Assembly: GCA_018666155.1 (NCBI GenBank)
Contig: JABJAH010000064.1
Span: 1 to 64,000, forward strand
Source of the DNA: Rhodospirillaceae bacterium
Lineage (GTDB): Bacteria; Pseudomonadota; Alphaproteobacteria; Rhodospirillales; Rhodospirillaceae
Direction of reading: 5' to 3'
Length of the DNA: 64,000 nt
The notes below the pieces were generated by a model. The model ran no database searches and was not told the DNA's origin. It worked only from the letters and a program-made list of their open reading frames with translations. The translations under genes and the position numbers were made by a program. Positions 34,240-45,222 of this stretch are shown here, piece after piece (within the stretch, counting starts at the first letter, position 1; every line of letters begins with the position of its first letter).

Positions 34240-35110
34240 GCCAACTCGTGCCTGGCTCTAGCGCATTCAAATAGCCTTGATAACGATCACGCAAATCGCA
34301 GGCGGCTTCGCCGGGATGTCCGTTGGCGATCACCGTGTCGTCAATTCTAGTGACTGGCAAAACAAACGTCGTCGTGCCCGATAGAAAAACCTCGCGCGCG
34401 GCTAAGACATCCTCAAGAGTGAAAACCGTTTCACGAACCGGCCGCCCCGCCTCTTGCGCAATTGCCATAACCCGAGCCCGTGTGATTCCACCGAGTATCT
34501 CAGGGCCAAGCGGCCGCGTGACAAGCGTACCGTCTTTATCGACCAACCAGACATTGGCAGCGCTCGCCTCGGTCACTGTGCCGTCGGGATTTATCAACAA
34601 CGCTTCAAAAGCACCCGCCGCCTTCGCCGCTTGTTTTGTGAGGACGTTAGGCAGCAAGCCAATTGTTTTAATATCACGGCGTTTCCAACGTTGATCATCT
34701 TGCACTTTTAGAGAAACACCGTTTTCAATGTCATGGGCAGATGGGCCTAGACCATGCCGCACTGTCATTACGATAGAACACCTTACGTCTTCGCCGGGAA
34801 ACGGGTGGTTTCGCGGCGCAGTTCCCCGGTTGATTTGGATATAAAGTATCCCGGTGCGAACTCGGTTCAAACGAACGACTTCATGGGCGACAACGCCCAA
34901 TGCTCGCCGCCCTGGCGGATTGGGAAACTGCACTTCTGCCATAGACCGCTCTAGGCGATCCATATGGCCGATGAGATCGACCGCGCAGCCATTCCATAGC
35001 GCAACAACCTCATAGACACCGTCGGCGAATTGATACCCGCGGTCTTCAATTGAGACAGTGGCGCCGCTATGGGTCTCGTAACGGCCATTGACGTAAGCAA
35101 AACGAGTCAT
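34229..35110 (-). CDS. D-amino-acid aminotransferase (class IV)
   Basis: PLP-dependent fold-type IV aminotransferase, most like D-alanine transaminase, giving D-Glu/D-Ala for the cell wall. 293 residues from ATG 35110; an upstream in-frame start at 35263 runs through trkA and is rejected. YVNGRYETHSGATVSIEDRGYQF starts the family pattern. The PLP lysine lies in KTIGLLPNVLTKQAAK, and GTVTEASAANVWLVD and FLSGTTTFVLPVTRID follow. It lies 7 nt after trkA. Branched-chain specificity is less likely given the length and motifs. Confidence 0.88.
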   Translation of the reverse strand: MTRFAYVNGRYETHSGATVSIEDRGYQFADGVYEVVALWNGCAVDLIGHMDRLERSMAEVQFPNPPGRRALGVVAHEVVRLNRVRTGILYIQINRGTAPRNHPFPGEDVRCSIVMTVRHGLGPSAHDIENGVSLKVQDDQRWKRRDIKTIGLLPNVLTKQAAKAAGAFEALLINPDGTVTEASAANVWLVDKDGTLVTRPLGPEILGGITRARVMAIAQEAGRPVRETVFTLEDVLAAREVFLSGTTTFVLPVTRIDDTVIANGHPGEAACDLRDRYQGYLNALEPGTSWHVA

Positions 35111-35117
35111 GGTGTCT

Positions 35118-36494
35118 CTAGAAGTACTCCAGCCGAACCGAGAACAGTTTCTCCACTTTACGTACCGCTTCGGTCGCCGCGAATAGAATGATGCGGTCGC
35201 CGCCCTCAATAACCGTATGAGGACGTGGCACGATAACCTGTCCATCACGGATAATAGCGCCAACGCGAGTCCGACCCGGCAGATCGACCTCTTTCAAAGG
35301 CTTACCAACCAATATTGACGTTTCCATGGCATCGGCTTCGATCAACTCGCCGAAGTTTTCCTGAACCGAATACGCTGAATGGACACGCCCACGACGCACA
35401 TGCGAGAGAATCTGAGACACGGTTATCGATCGTGGGTTCACCACCACATCAACACCGAGCGGACCCATCAGCGGGTTGTAGGTCGATTTGTTGACCAAGG
35501 TAATCGCCCGCTGAGCTCCACACTTCTTGGCCAAAAGTGACGCTAGAATATTGGTCTCATCATCCTCTGTGACGGCGATAACCGTTTCCGCTTTATCGAC
35601 CCCCGCCTCGTAAAGAATATCTGGCTCAAGAATATTGCCGTTGATAACGACCGCATTCTTTAGATCGGCCGATACCACCTCTGCTCGCTCTCGTTTCAGT
35701 TCGATGATTTTGACGTTAATTTCAGGGTGGTCGCGCTCCAATTCTTTGGCCAAGAACAAGCCAATATTTCCGCCGCCAAAGATGACGGCTCGGCGGGTCT
35801 CCGGTTCTTCGTGGCCAAAAGCGGCCATCGCCCGGTCACATTGGTCCGATGCGACGACGAAATACACGTCATCACCGGGAAACATTTCGTCTTCGGCGTG
35901 AGGAACGATCGATGTATCTCCTCGTTTGATCCCAACAATTATGATCTGCATTTCTGGGAATAAACTGGTCAGTTGTCGCAGCGGCGTATTGATAAGCGGA
36001 GTGTCTTGGGTAATGCGCACACCGATCAATCTCACCTTGTCATCCGAAAGCGGAATGACCTCCATGGCGCCCGGCACTTCCAAGCGCCGAGTCACAGCCC
36101 GAGCAATCTCAATTTCTGGGGATATCACAACATCGATGGGTAGGTGGTCCCGGGTAAACATGTTTGACCACATGGGCTGCAGGTAACTTTGACTGCGAAT
36201 ACGAGCGATCTTCGTCGGCACCCCAAACAAAGAATGAGCAACCTGACAGGCAATCATATTCACTTCGTCGGTCAGGGTGACCGCGATGAGCATGTCAGCG
36301 TCCTCAATACCAGCGCGTTCGAGCACATCTGGTTGGGACGCATGACCAACGAGACCAGTAACATCTAGGGATTCGGTAATGCGGCGTATCAATTCCGTGC
36401 TTTGATCGACAACCGTCACGTCGTTGGCCTCAGTCGCCAAATACCGGGCAATATTGGACCCAACCTCGCCAGCACCGCAGATAACAACTTTCAT
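35118..36494 (-). CDS. trkA: Trk system potassium uptake protein TrkA
   Basis: Cytoplasmic NAD-binding regulator of the TrkH/TrkG potassium channel. 458 residues with two RCK units: first Rossmann motif VICGAGEVGSNIARYLA at 3-19, second AVIFGGGNIGLFLAKELE near 238, each followed by a TrkA_C domain (PLKEVDLPGRTRVGAIIRDG in the second). The TrkH partner is not in the window. It sits directly behind ntrX (15 nt), the usual alphaproteobacterial order ntrYX-trkA. Confidence 0.95.
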   Translation of the reverse strand: MKVVICGAGEVGSNIARYLATEANDVTVVDQSTELIRRITESLDVTGLVGHASQPDVLERAGIEDADMLIAVTLTDEVNMIACQVAHSLFGVPTKIARIRSQSYLQPMWSNMFTRDHLPIDVVISPEIEIARAVTRRLEVPGAMEVIPLSDDKVRLIGVRITQDTPLINTPLRQLTSLFPEMQIIIVGIKRGDTSIVPHAEDEMFPGDDVYFVVASDQCDRAMAAFGHEEPETRRAVIFGGGNIGLFLAKELERDHPEINVKIIELKRERAEVVSADLKNAVVINGNILEPDILYEAGVDKAETVIAVTEDDETNILASLLAKKCGAQRAITLVNKSTYNPLMGPLGVDVVVNPRSITVSQILSHVRRGRVHSAYSVQENFGELIEADAMETSILVGKPLKEVDLPGRTRVGAIIRDGQVIVPRPHTVIEGGDRIILFAATEAVRKVEKLFSVRLEYF

Positions 36495-36509
36495 CGTTCT
36501 TCTCCGCCC

Positions 36510-37934
36510 TTAGGACTGCTGATCAACGGCTTTGGCATCGGGCTCTCCCGCACCTTCACGCCGCAACCGGACTTCGGTTGTGACGCCCAATGACTTTAGC
36601 TTCCTGTGAAGAGCAGAGCGTTCCATACCGACAAACTCAGCCGTGCGCGAAATATTCCCCCCATATCGAATCACTTGAGCCATGAGGTATTCGCGCTCAA
36701 ACATTTCTCGCGCATCCCGTAGAGGAAGTATCATAATTTCATCAGACCGCTCTAATCGTAACATCTGCGGCGCATCACTTGATAAATCAGCGGGCAACAT
36801 TTCTGCTCGAATGGGGTCAGACGGATCACCGGGCGCCATGATTAGAAGCCAATCGATAACGTTGCGAAGTTGCCGTGCGTTACCGGGCCACGGGTGAGTT
36901 TGTAAGGCGGCAATAGTGTCTTCTGCTAATGTTCGTGGTTGCATTCCAGCTGGCGACGCCCCCTTCTCCATAAAGTAACGGGCGAGATCTGGTATATCCT
37001 CGCGGCGATCCAAAAGTGACGGAACATCAATTGGAACAACGGCTAGTCGATAAAATAGCTCCTCACGGAAACGGCCGTCTCTGATTTCTTTTTTCAAGTC
37101 CCGGTTGGTCGTCGCTATTACCCGTACGTCTACTTCGACCTGCCCCTGTCCGTTACCTCGCTCAAAACGCTGTTCCTGCAGAATGCGTATGATTCGGCTC
37201 TGCGTTTCCAGAGGCATATCCGCGACCTCATCCAACAGCAACGTGCCACCATCCGCCTGATCAAATACCCCACCTGCGCCAGAATTCGCGCCACCGCCGA
37301 ACAGGAATTCTTGAAGGCGGTCGGGCTGCAGAGAGGCGCAGTTAACGACGACAAAAGGTGCGCCGGACCTTTTCGAATTCCTGTGAATTAGACGAGCGAC
37401 AATCTCCTTACCTGAGCCTGCAGGACCAGTAATGAGGACGCGCGACCCCGTCGGGCCGACTCTTTCAATCGTTCGGCTTAAATTCGTGATCGCCGTACAA
37501 CTTCCAATGAGGTCTTCTGGTGTGCCAGCCCTCGATCGCAATTCAAGATTTTCTCGCCGTAGTTTAGCTGATTCGATTGCCCGTTCGACAAGCAGTAGCA
37601 AGCGGTCAGATTGAAATGGCTTCTCAATAAATTCATAGGCGCCGAGCTTCATGGCTTTAACAGCGGTCTCGATCGTTCCATGCCCACTGATCATAATAAC
37701 TTGAGTTTGCGGTCGCAGGCGTTTGATTGCCTTAAGCAAATCCATGCCATCCATCGAGCTTCCCTCGAGCCAGATGTCTAGAAGGATGACCGACGGTGCC
37801 CTCGATCGCACTTCGTCCAAAGCCTGTTCAGCATTCGCTGCCTGGCGAGTGCTATACCCTTCGTCTTCCAAAACTCCAGAAATCAGCACACGGATGTCCG
37901 TTTCGTCGTCGACTATAAGTATATCTTCAGACAT
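36510..37934 (-). CDS. ntrX: nitrogen-regulation response regulator NtrX
   Basis: 474 residues. The receiver domain begins ILIVDDETDIRVLI with phospho-acceptor aspartate in VILLDIWLEGSSMDG. The AAA+ central domain has Walker A GPAGSGKEIVARLIH and a GGTLLLDEVADMPLETQSRI Walker B. The C-terminal Fis-type helix-turn-helix ends ISRTAEFVGMERSALHRKL. The sigma54-contacting GAFTGA loop is replaced by a shorter segment (GGGANSGAGGVFDQAD), as in many alphaproteobacterial NtrX proteins, which often work without sigma54. Pairs with NtrY 5 nt upstream. Confidence 0.94.
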   Translation of the reverse strand: MSEDILIVDDETDIRVLISGVLEDEGYSTRQAANAEQALDEVRSRAPSVILLDIWLEGSSMDGMDLLKAIKRLRPQTQVIMISGHGTIETAVKAMKLGAYEFIEKPFQSDRLLLLVERAIESAKLRRENLELRSRAGTPEDLIGSCTAITNLSRTIERVGPTGSRVLITGPAGSGKEIVARLIHRNSKRSGAPFVVVNCASLQPDRLQEFLFGGGANSGAGGVFDQADGGTLLLDEVADMPLETQSRIIRILQEQRFERGNGQGQVEVDVRVIATTNRDLKKEIRDGRFREELFYRLAVVPIDVPSLLDRREDIPDLARYFMEKGASPAGMQPRTLAEDTIAALQTHPWPGNARQLRNVIDWLLIMAPGDPSDPIRAEMLPADLSSDAPQMLRLERSDEIMILPLRDAREMFEREYLMAQVIRYGGNISRTAEFVGMERSALHRKLKSLGVTTEVRLRREGAGEPDAKAVDQQS

Positions 37935-37939
37935 ATTTT

Positions 37940-40240
37940 TTACGCACTCTTTGCAATAATCTTTGAGTCAGCGTGATCAGAATCAGTCTGATCATCGCCG
38001 ACATTCAATTGGCTGGTATCCGTTGATTTTTCCGCCATTGGAAACCAAAAACTCACTTTCGCTCCACCACCTGGCGCATCTTCCATATCCAAACGGCCCC
38101 GATGATCCTCGATAATCTTCCATACGATCGCAAGCCCAAGGCCCGTCCCCTTGGACCGGGTGGTTATGTATGGCTCTGTCAGGCGCTGACGAATATCGTC
38201 CTCAGGCAATCCAACACCGTCATCGGTAACTTCGATAAAGGCTTCATTGTGCCTGACTCCAACTTCGACTGTTATCTTTCCAGCGCCTTCTTCGCGGCTA
38301 CCACCAGTCTTTGATTCTATCGCCTCGATCGCATTCTTTAGAATGTTCGCAATGGCTTGTCGTATTTGTGGCGCGTCGCAATTCACAAGCACCTCATCGG
38401 ACGGTGCAGCCAGATCTATCGCGATATGTCTATAGGCCGTCTGAGGGAGAACGACCGCGCTTTTCGCTAATTCAACGATGTCTGTGACGGCCATGGTTGG
38501 CTGTGGCATCCGGGCAAATGAGGAGAACTCATCAACCATTTGACCAATTTCAGTCACGTGCCGAATAATTGTATCCGTACACAATTCAAAGGCGCCGGTA
38601 TCATCGCCAACACGGGATAAGTAACGTTTCTTAAGTCGCTCAGCTGAAAGTTGAATGGGTGTCAGGGGATTCTTGATCTCGTGGGCGATACGGCGAGCGA
38701 CATCGGCCCAAGCGGCTTTTCTCTGTGCGGCTTGAAGTTCGGTGATGTCGTCGAACGTAAATACGAATCCTACAATACGGTTATCGGTCTGCTCAATCGT
38801 CAGTCGGACAAGAAATGCTCTCGCTTTTCCGTTCCGCTTCACGGGTGTCTCACGTTCAATTGTGCGGTCTCTATTAGACTTAACCTCGTCAATAAGAGGC
38901 AAAAACTCGGGCACAAAACCTGCAAGCGGAAGGCCAATGCCGTCATTAAGAGACACCCCGAGCAATTCCGAGGCCGCTTTGTTCGGTAACGTTATTTTAC
39001 CCTCGGGATCCAGCCCAATAACGCCGGCGGTAACGCCGGACAGCACCGCTTCAGTGAACCGGCGGCGTTCATCGAGCTGACTGTTCGCTTCAACAAGAGC
39101 TTCGCGCTGAGCCCCAAGGCGGCTTGTCATCCGATTGAATGCACGACCAAGTGACGCGATTTCATCGCTGGCGGCTTTTTCTTCGACGCGCACCGAAAGG
39201 TCACCTTGGCGGACACGCTCCGACGCCTCAATTAAATCAACAATCGGCTTAGCCAGCCTAGTCGCCAAAGTTAGGCCAAACCAAACCGATGCGACAAGCA
39301 ATAACAGCGCGACGACAATGAATAGAAGCGTGAAGCTGATCTCGATGTCAGAACGTCGACTCTCGAGCAGTAAATATTCATCTACCGCATCCTGTGTCCG
39401 TGCAACGCGGCCAAGCACTTTGGCATCTATAAATCGACCGACATAAAGGTAATTGCCTGGGAGCGCCTCTAGCCGGACCAATGCCCGCACGCGGTCACCA
39501 CCCTCTCCGGTCAAAACGGCAACCTCGCCCATGTTTGCTTGAGCAATGACACTTAAAGGAATTTGCTCACCGGTCTGCAATGCGAACGTATAGCCGGCCT
39601 TGGCAATCACCTGCATGTCGTCACGAAAGATGACAGCTTCTGTAAGCCCTCTAAGCCCGGCTTGGTTCGAAAGGAAGCGGTTCAATACGTCGTTTGAGCG
39701 GTTCAGCTGCGGCCACTGCCGGTTGATATCACTAGCGACCGAAAGCGCGTCTGCCCTGATGACTTGAATATGTTCTGCCAAATAGGCCTCGGCGACTTCC
39801 GACGATTCAACCAGCGCTGTTCTGACGCGCTCACTGAACCAACTTTCGACACCAAGAGTAAACAATAAGGCAGCAAAAACCATCATGACGATGGCAGGGG
39901 TAATTGCAACGACGCCAAAAAGGAGCGCCAAGCGTACGTGGAGTCTACTACCGCTCGCTCCCGACCGTTGGTTGGTCCACAAACGCGCCACATGGTGAGA
40001 CACCAGCACACCGAGCGCGAGCAATAGAAACAAGTCGATGTTGAGTAGAATGAGAACCGTGGTCGCGCTCGGCCCCTCTCCGCCCCAACTTGAAAGCGCA
40101 GCGTAAGTTGCAACACCTGACGCAACCGCCGCTAAAGACAATATCATAGCGAGCGCGTTCACGAGCTTGGCTCGTCGCGCCCATACAAAGAAACGCAAAC
40201 TTAGACGCCGTAGCGACAAGGGGCGACGAGCGACGTCCAC
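37940..40240 (-). CDS. ntrY: nitrogen-regulation sensor histidine kinase NtrY
   Basis: 766-residue membrane histidine kinase. Several N-terminal helices (about 27-50, 62-82, 105-125) are followed by a periplasmic sensing segment, another helix near 310-330, and HAMP domain TRLAKPIVDLIEASERVRQG. A PAS domain follows (VLSGVTAGVIGLDPEGKITL). The H-box is RIAHEIKNPLTPIQLSAERL, N-box ILKNAIEAIES, and G-boxes VTDDGVGLP and TTRSKGTGLGLAIVWKI. Phosphorylates NtrX and senses nitrogen, redox or oxygen depending on species. Follows ntrC after 54 nt. Confidence 0.94.
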   Translation of the reverse strand: MDVARRPLSLRRLSLRFFVWARRAKLVNALAMILSLAAVASGVATYAALSSWGGEGPSATTVLILLNIDLFLLLALGVLVSHHVARLWTNQRSGASGSRLHVRLALLFGVVAITPAIVMMVFAALLFTLGVESWFSERVRTALVESSEVAEAYLAEHIQVIRADALSVASDINRQWPQLNRSNDVLNRFLSNQAGLRGLTEAVIFRDDMQVIAKAGYTFALQTGEQIPLSVIAQANMGEVAVLTGEGGDRVRALVRLEALPGNYLYVGRFIDAKVLGRVARTQDAVDEYLLLESRRSDIEISFTLLFIVVALLLLVASVWFGLTLATRLAKPIVDLIEASERVRQGDLSVRVEEKAASDEIASLGRAFNRMTSRLGAQREALVEANSQLDERRRFTEAVLSGVTAGVIGLDPEGKITLPNKAASELLGVSLNDGIGLPLAGFVPEFLPLIDEVKSNRDRTIERETPVKRNGKARAFLVRLTIEQTDNRIVGFVFTFDDITELQAAQRKAAWADVARRIAHEIKNPLTPIQLSAERLKKRYLSRVGDDTGAFELCTDTIIRHVTEIGQMVDEFSSFARMPQPTMAVTDIVELAKSAVVLPQTAYRHIAIDLAAPSDEVLVNCDAPQIRQAIANILKNAIEAIESKTGGSREEGAGKITVEVGVRHNEAFIEVTDDGVGLPEDDIRQRLTEPYITTRSKGTGLGLAIVWKIIEDHRGRLDMEDAPGGGAKVSFWFPMAEKSTDTSQLNVGDDQTDSDHADSKIIAKSA

Positions 40241-40294
40241 TACAAACTCCAGTCGTATCGTGATGAAATTGGTTTTTGCATTTTGCTTCTGTAC

Positions 40295-41734
40295 CTAACC
40301 AAGTCCGCGTCTGACGCTGATATCAAGGTCTTTGATTTTTTTGCGCAAGGTATTGCGATTTAAACCAAGCACCCGTGCAGCTTTTAACTGATTTCCAGCT
40401 GTCGCATTCAACGTCAACGAAACCAGTGGGCGCTCTATCTCGCGCAGAATGCGGTCGTAAAGACCTTCAGGCGGCAAATCGTTTCCGAACCGGGCGAAAT
40501 ATAGATTGAGATGCTGTTCAACAGCATCGGCAAGGTTTTCTTGCGTCGCCACTCCGGATGTAGGCGCTGAAGAGACGGTTGCAAGCTCCATTTCTATTGC
40601 ATCTACGCCGAGAGATTCCTCCGCGTAAAGCGCGGCCAAACGTTTCACCATGTTTTCAAGTTCCCGGACATTGCCCGGCCAGCGATAGGTCTTCATTCGC
40701 GCAACTGCGTCTGGCTCAATGGATTTCTCTGGCAAACCGTCAGCAGCCGCTTGAGCCAGAAAATGTTGGACCAGTTCCGGAATATCCTCCGTCCGTTGGC
40801 GCAATGCCGGAAGGCGCACCGGAACAACGTTCAATCGGTAATAAAGGTCCTCCCTAAACAACCCAACCTTGATCAGTTCTGTGAGATCGCGATGGGTTGC
40901 GGCAATAATCCTGACATCAGCCTTGATCGATTTGCGACCACCAACGACGGTATACTCGCCTTCTTGCAGAACGCGCAGCAGGCGTGTTTGCGCTTCAGAT
41001 GGCATGTCTCCGATTTCGTCGAGGAACAAAGTTCCGCCCGCGGCCTGTTCAAATTTACCCGAGGTTCTTTGGGCCGCGCCTGTGAACGCGCCTTTTTCAT
41101 GCCCAAACAGTTCACTCTCGATCAACTCTCGGGGTATTGCCGCCATGTTCACGGCAACGAAAGGTCCTGACCGGCGTTGACCATAATCATGCAAGGCGCG
41201 CGCGACGAGTTCCTTGCCCGTACCTGACTCACCAGTGATCATCACGGTCAAATCTGTACTAATGAGCCGGGCAACCGAGCGATAGACTTCCTGCATCGCG
41301 GCCGACCGTCCGATCAACGGCAGGCGTTCCTCATCGTGCAAATCCGGCTTGCTCACCCTTTTCCCAGATGGGGTATCAAGTGCTCGTTTTACGACGGCCA
41401 CAAGTTCGCTGAGATCAAACGGTTTAGGCAGATATTCGAAAGCACCACGCTCTGCTGCTTTGACAGCAGTGAGCAGCGTGTTTTGGGCACTCATAACAAT
41501 GATTCGAAGGTCAGGTCGCAACTTCCGGATACGCGGAATGAGATCGAGCCCATTTTCGTCGGGCATAACAACATCAGTAATGACTAAATCACCGTCACCA
41601 TCTTTGATCCAGTTCCACAGTGTCGACGCATTTCCAGTCGAGCGAACGGCATACCCAGCTCGACCTAAAGCTTGATTTAGAATCGTACGAATACCGGTAT
41701 CGTCATCTGCAATAAGAATTGATGCTTCAGCCAT
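40295..41734 (-). CDS. ntrC: nitrogen-regulation response regulator NtrC
   Basis: Sigma54-dependent enhancer-binding activator of 479 residues from ATG 41734; the further 23 residues upstream lie in ntrB and are not homologous. Receiver [14 protein letters not shown] with acceptor in [17 protein letters not shown]+ domain with Walker [15 protein letters not shown], an intact [10 protein letters not shown] loop for sigma54 contact, and [21 protein letters not shown]-terminal Fis helix-turn-helix [20 protein letters not shown]. Overlaps the ntrB end by 8 nt. In contrast to NtrX its GAFTGA is complete. Confidence 0.96.
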   Translation of the reverse strand: MAEASILIADDDTGIRTILNQALGRAGYAVRSTGNASTLWNWIKDGDGDLVITDVVMPDENGLDLIPRIRKLRPDLRIIVMSAQNTLLTAVKAAERGAFEYLPKPFDLSELVAVVKRALDTPSGKRVSKPDLHDEERLPLIGRSAAMQEVYRSVARLISTDLTVMITGESGTGKELVARALHDYGQRRSGPFVAVNMAAIPRELIESELFGHEKGAFTGAAQRTSGKFEQAAGGTLFLDEIGDMPSEAQTRLLRVLQEGEYTVVGGRKSIKADVRIIAATHRDLTELIKVGLFREDLYYRLNVVPVRLPALRQRTEDIPELVQHFLAQAAADGLPEKSIEPDAVARMKTYRWPGNVRELENMVKRLAALYAEESLGVDAIEMELATVSSAPTSGVATQENLADAVEQHLNLYFARFGNDLPPEGLYDRILREIERPLVSLTLNATAGNQLKAARVLGLNRNTLRKKIKDLDISVRRGLG

Positions 41735-42845
41735 GGGACACCGTATCATCGGTAAGTATCGGCAACATAATCTTGAAGGTTGTCCCACTAGACGCAGAAT
41801 CAAATTCTATAACGCCACCGTGATCGGAAACGATTTTGGCCACGAGAGCGAGCCCCAAGCCATTGCCGTGCAACTTCGTCGTCACGAACGGATCAAATAG
41901 ATGGGGTTTTAAATCTTCGGCGATGCCGCTGCCGTTGTCAGATACGCTGACAACGAGTGGGAGTTGAAGGCGACCGGCTTGTCCGGGTATTTTCAATCGG
42001 ACACCGGGTTGATAAGCCGTCGATAGGATTATCTCGCCTTCACTCCCTTGCAAGGCCTCGGCAGCGTTCTTAACCAGATTCAACAGAACTTGAATCAGCT
42101 GGTCTCGGTTTCCGTGAACCGGCGGCAATGATGGATCATATTTCTCTATAAATCGAATTCGTTTGCCAAATCCGTTTTCAGCTATACGCCGAACATGCTC
42201 CAAAACGCTATGTATATTGACGCCTTCGCGCTCAAGCGGCCGATCATCTGAAAACACTTCCATCCGATCGACCAGAGCGACAATGCGATCCGCTTCATCA
42301 CGAATAAGCTGTGTGAGCGGAATATCGTCACCGACCGCATTTTGCTCCAACAGCTGAGCGGCGCCTCGAATCCCTGACAGCGGGTTTTTAACTTCATGAG
42401 CAAGAAGAGCAGCCATCGCCGTAACAGACCGAACACTGTGACGGCTCTCCAACTGTTGTCCGATCTTTAGCGCCCGGGTCTGCTCCTGAAGCGAAACAAC
42501 GACAGCATCAGTTCGCTCAACCAAAGGCGCAGCATGAACAGCCATCACCCGGGTCCCTGTCTTCGGTGTATCAAGCGAGACCCCATATTCAGAGACTGGC
42601 GCCTGATCTCGAAAAACTTGCTCGATTAGCGCTTGAACAGGACCGTCCGCCGGCAGAAATTCTGCCAAGTCTTGGCCAAGTAGACTGACCGAGCTGGCTT
42701 GAAACAATTGTTCAGCGGCACCGTTTGTATATCGTAACCGAAAGGCGTTATCGACGACGAACGTTGCCGCACCCAAAGCAGAAAGAATCTCATCCGCTCG
42801 AATAGGATACTCTAGGGCAACGACAGGTGAGGTTTCAGCCATCAC
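41727..42845 (-). CDS. ntrB: nitrogen-regulation histidine kinase NtrB
   Basis: Soluble PII-controlled kinase/phosphatase for NtrC. 372 residues: PAS domain ([20 protein letters not shown]), H-box [21 protein letters not shown]-box [14 protein letters not shown], and G-boxes [14 protein letters not shown] and [18 protein letters not shown]. No membrane segment. It overlaps dusB by 4 nt at its start (42842-42845), the classical nifR3-ntrB-ntrC arrangement. Confidence 0.95.
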   Translation of the reverse strand: MMAETSPVVALEYPIRADEILSALGAATFVVDNAFRLRYTNGAAEQLFQASSVSLLGQDLAEFLPADGPVQALIEQVFRDQAPVSEYGVSLDTPKTGTRVMAVHAAPLVERTDAVVVSLQEQTRALKIGQQLESRHSVRSVTAMAALLAHEVKNPLSGIRGAAQLLEQNAVGDDIPLTQLIRDEADRIVALVDRMEVFSDDRPLEREGVNIHSVLEHVRRIAENGFGKRIRFIEKYDPSLPPVHGNRDQLIQVLLNLVKNAAEALQGSEGEIILSTAYQPGVRLKIPGQAGRLQLPLVVSVSDNGSGIAEDLKPHLFDPFVTTKLHGNGLGLALVAKIVSDHGGVIEFDSASSGTTFKIMLPILTDDTVSHG

Positions 42846-43834
42846 GCCGCTTCAGCCATTGCCGACGTCTCAGACCTATAAAGCACTCGGATCTGCGCCT
42901 TAACGTTCTCCGTATCTGTCTCTGTGTTGATCGCAGCACGAAAGGCATTCGCGCCGGGTAATCCATAGGCTGACCACGCGAGATGTTTACGCGCAATCCG
43001 AAGCCCCTTGCCGCTGCCATAGTGAGCCAAGATCGCGTCGTAATGACTCAGCATCGTCTCCCGGCGGACATCCAAATTCGGATCAGGCAGCTTCTCACCG
43101 GTCTCTAAATAATGCGCAACCTGCGACAGAAACCATGGTTTGCCGTAACAGCCACGACCAATCATGACTCCGTCGGCGCCCGAGTACTTTAACGCTAGAG
43201 CCGCGTCTTCTTCAGTGTTGATATCGCCATTGACGATGACCGGCACTTTAACGGCATCCTTCACCGCTGCAATTGCCCGCCAATCAGCGGACCCCGTATA
43301 CATTTGCATCCGTGTCCGGCCGTGGACGGTGACCATCCGAACGCCTGCTGCCTCAGCCTTTCGTGCCAGAGACGCGGCATTGAGAGTGTCGTGATCCCAG
43401 CCAAGCCGCATCTTCAACGTAACCGGAATATCAACTGCGTTTACAACGGCTTCAATGATGCTGAGAGCCTGACTTTCGTTTCGCATGAGAGCGGAACCAG
43501 CCCAGCCCTTCACCACCTTTTTTACCGGACAGCCCATGTTGATATCAATCAGGGCAGCCCCGCGAGCTTGGTTTAGCCGGGCCGCTTCAGCCATCACTGC
43601 GGGATCACAGCCAGCCAGTTGGACCGCCATTGGCGCTTCGCCATCACAGGGGGTGCTCATACGGAGGGTGTCCTGATGAGCCCTGATCATTTGCTGGCTG
43701 GCGATCATTTCTGAGAAGACAAGACCGGCGCCGAAACGACGCACGAGGGCACGAAATGGCTGGTCCGTTACCCCCGACATCGGCGCTAACAGCACGGGCG
43801 TATCGAGAACTATGTCGCCGATCGAAAAGGTCAT
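42842..43834 (-). CDS. dusB: tRNA-dihydrouridine synthase DusB
   Basis: FMN-dependent reduction of uridines in tRNA. 330 residues: [20 protein letters not shown] near 16-35, the active-site cysteine in [40 protein letters not shown] and [20 protein letters not shown]. Known in alphaproteobacteria as nifR3, upstream of and overlapping ntrB. The region before it (43835-44067) is divergent with ispDF and holds both promoters. Confidence 0.95.
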   Translation of the reverse strand: MTFSIGDIVLDTPVLLAPMSGVTDQPFRALVRRFGAGLVFSEMIASQQMIRAHQDTLRMSTPCDGEAPMAVQLAGCDPAVMAEAARLNQARGAALIDINMGCPVKKVVKGWAGSALMRNESQALSIIEAVVNAVDIPVTLKMRLGWDHDTLNAASLARKAEAAGVRMVTVHGRTRMQMYTGSADWRAIAAVKDAVKVPVIVNGDINTEEDAALALKYSGADGVMIGRGCYGKPWFLSQVAHYLETGEKLPDPNLDVRRETMLSHYDAILAHYGSGKGLRIARKHLAWSAYGLPGANAFRAAINTETDTENVKAQIRVLYRSETSAMAEAA

Positions 43835-44067
43835 AAAAAGCCGGTGAGGTGTGCGTGCCTAATTGTTGGGCATTTGCTGCCGAAAACACCCGAAAATCAA
43901 GACATATTGTAGCTCAACATTGATCAAACTAGCCAAAATACCAGCATTACAGCCAATTTCCGTAGAACTTAAATGATGCAAATCAGCAACTCTGGCTGTC
44001 ATGAAAGCCACATGCTAAGGACAGCATTCCACTTCGAATGGGCTCATAAGAAAGATTTGGCGATCCG

Positions 44068-45222
44068 ATGACCACATGTGCCGCCCTCGTTGTTGCAGCC
44101 GGTCGCGGCACTCGTTTCGGCACATCGACACCAAAACAATATGCAGGTTTGGCCGGCATGCCGGTAATCCGACATGCCCTAATGGCGTTTAGCGGGCATC
44201 CAGATGTCAGCCATGTGCAGGCCGTAATCCATCCCGATGACCATCAGAAGTTTACCGAGGCAGCGAGCGGGTTAGCCCTAGCCGCCCCCGTCTTTGGCGG
44301 TGAAACACGCCAGCAGTCCGTACGCCTAGGTTTGGAAGCTCTCTCGGACATCAATCCAGATTTCGTCCTCGTCCATGACGGTGCGCGCCCCAATGTTAAG
44401 GCTGAAACCATCGACCACGTGATTGCAGCGCTTTCGATCGGTGCGCCTGGCGCAGTCCCCATCGTCCCGATACGAGATTCACTCAAGAAGGTTGGCGATG
44501 GATCTCAGATCACAGACTCTGTTCCACGTGACAATATCGTCCGTGCTCAAACACCACAAGGATTCCAGTTCCAAGCCCTACTCGCCGCTCACCAACGTCT
44601 CGACGGCCAATCGTTGACCGATGACTCTGCGGTTATGGAAAATGCAGGCTTCATTGTGACGACGGTCGAGGGTGACGAAAGCAACACTAAGATTACCGAT
44701 GCGGCGGATCTGCGCATTATGAACGACAGCCTTATGGAAACTCGGACGGGAAGCGGATTTGACGTTCACCGTTTCGGCTCCGGCGACGGTGTCACACTGG
44801 GGGGAGTCTTTATCCCCATGGATAAGGCTTTGATCGGACATTCCGATGCCGACGTGCTGCTTCACGCTGCGACCGACGCAATTCTCGGCGCCCTGGGCGA
44901 CGGAGATATCGGTATCCATTTCCCACCAACCGATCAGGCATTCAAAGATGCTGGATCGAGTTTGTTTCTAAAATTTGCGATGGAACGCCTAAGAGCACTG
45001 ATGGGCGCTCTGATTCACCTCGACGTTACCGTTATTTGCGAGCAGCCAAAGCTATCAACGGTTCGCGACCAGATAAGGACGTCGATCGCATCAATCGCGG
45101 ACGTGCCCGTTTCTCGCATCAGCGTTAAAGCGACCACGACCGAAGGATTAGGCTTCACAGGTCGTGGTGAGGGCATCGCCTGCCAGGCCATCGCGACTGT
45201 TCGAGCGCCTGCCCGACACTAG
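44068..45222 (+). CDS. ispDF: bifunctional IspD/IspF isoprenoid enzyme
   Basis: Fusion of two MEP-pathway enzymes in 384 residues. N-terminal IspD (2-C-methylerythritol 4-phosphate cytidylyltransferase) has VVAAGRGTRFGTSTPKQYAG and VLVHDGARPNV. C-terminal IspF (MECDP synthase), from about residue 228, has GSGFDVHRFGSGDGVTLGG and LIGHSDADVLLHAATDAILG with the zinc ligands, then FTGRGEGIACQAIA. It skips IspE, which must be elsewhere. The fusion is typical of alpha- and epsilonproteobacteria. Its end overlaps the convergent cutA by 4 nt. Confidence 0.96.
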   Translation: MTTCAALVVAAGRGTRFGTSTPKQYAGLAGMPVIRHALMAFSGHPDVSHVQAVIHPDDHQKFTEAASGLALAAPVFGGETRQQSVRLGLEALSDINPDFVLVHDGARPNVKAETIDHVIAALSIGAPGAVPIVPIRDSLKKVGDGSQITDSVPRDNIVRAQTPQGFQFQALLAAHQRLDGQSLTDDSAVMENAGFIVTTVEGDESNTKITDAADLRIMNDSLMETRTGSGFDVHRFGSGDGVTLGGVFIPMDKALIGHSDADVLLHAATDAILGALGDGDIGIHFPPTDQAFKDAGSSLFLKFAMERLRALMGALIHLDVTVICEQPKLSTVRDQIRTSIASIADVPVSRISVKATTTEGLGFTGRGEGIACQAIATVRAPARH

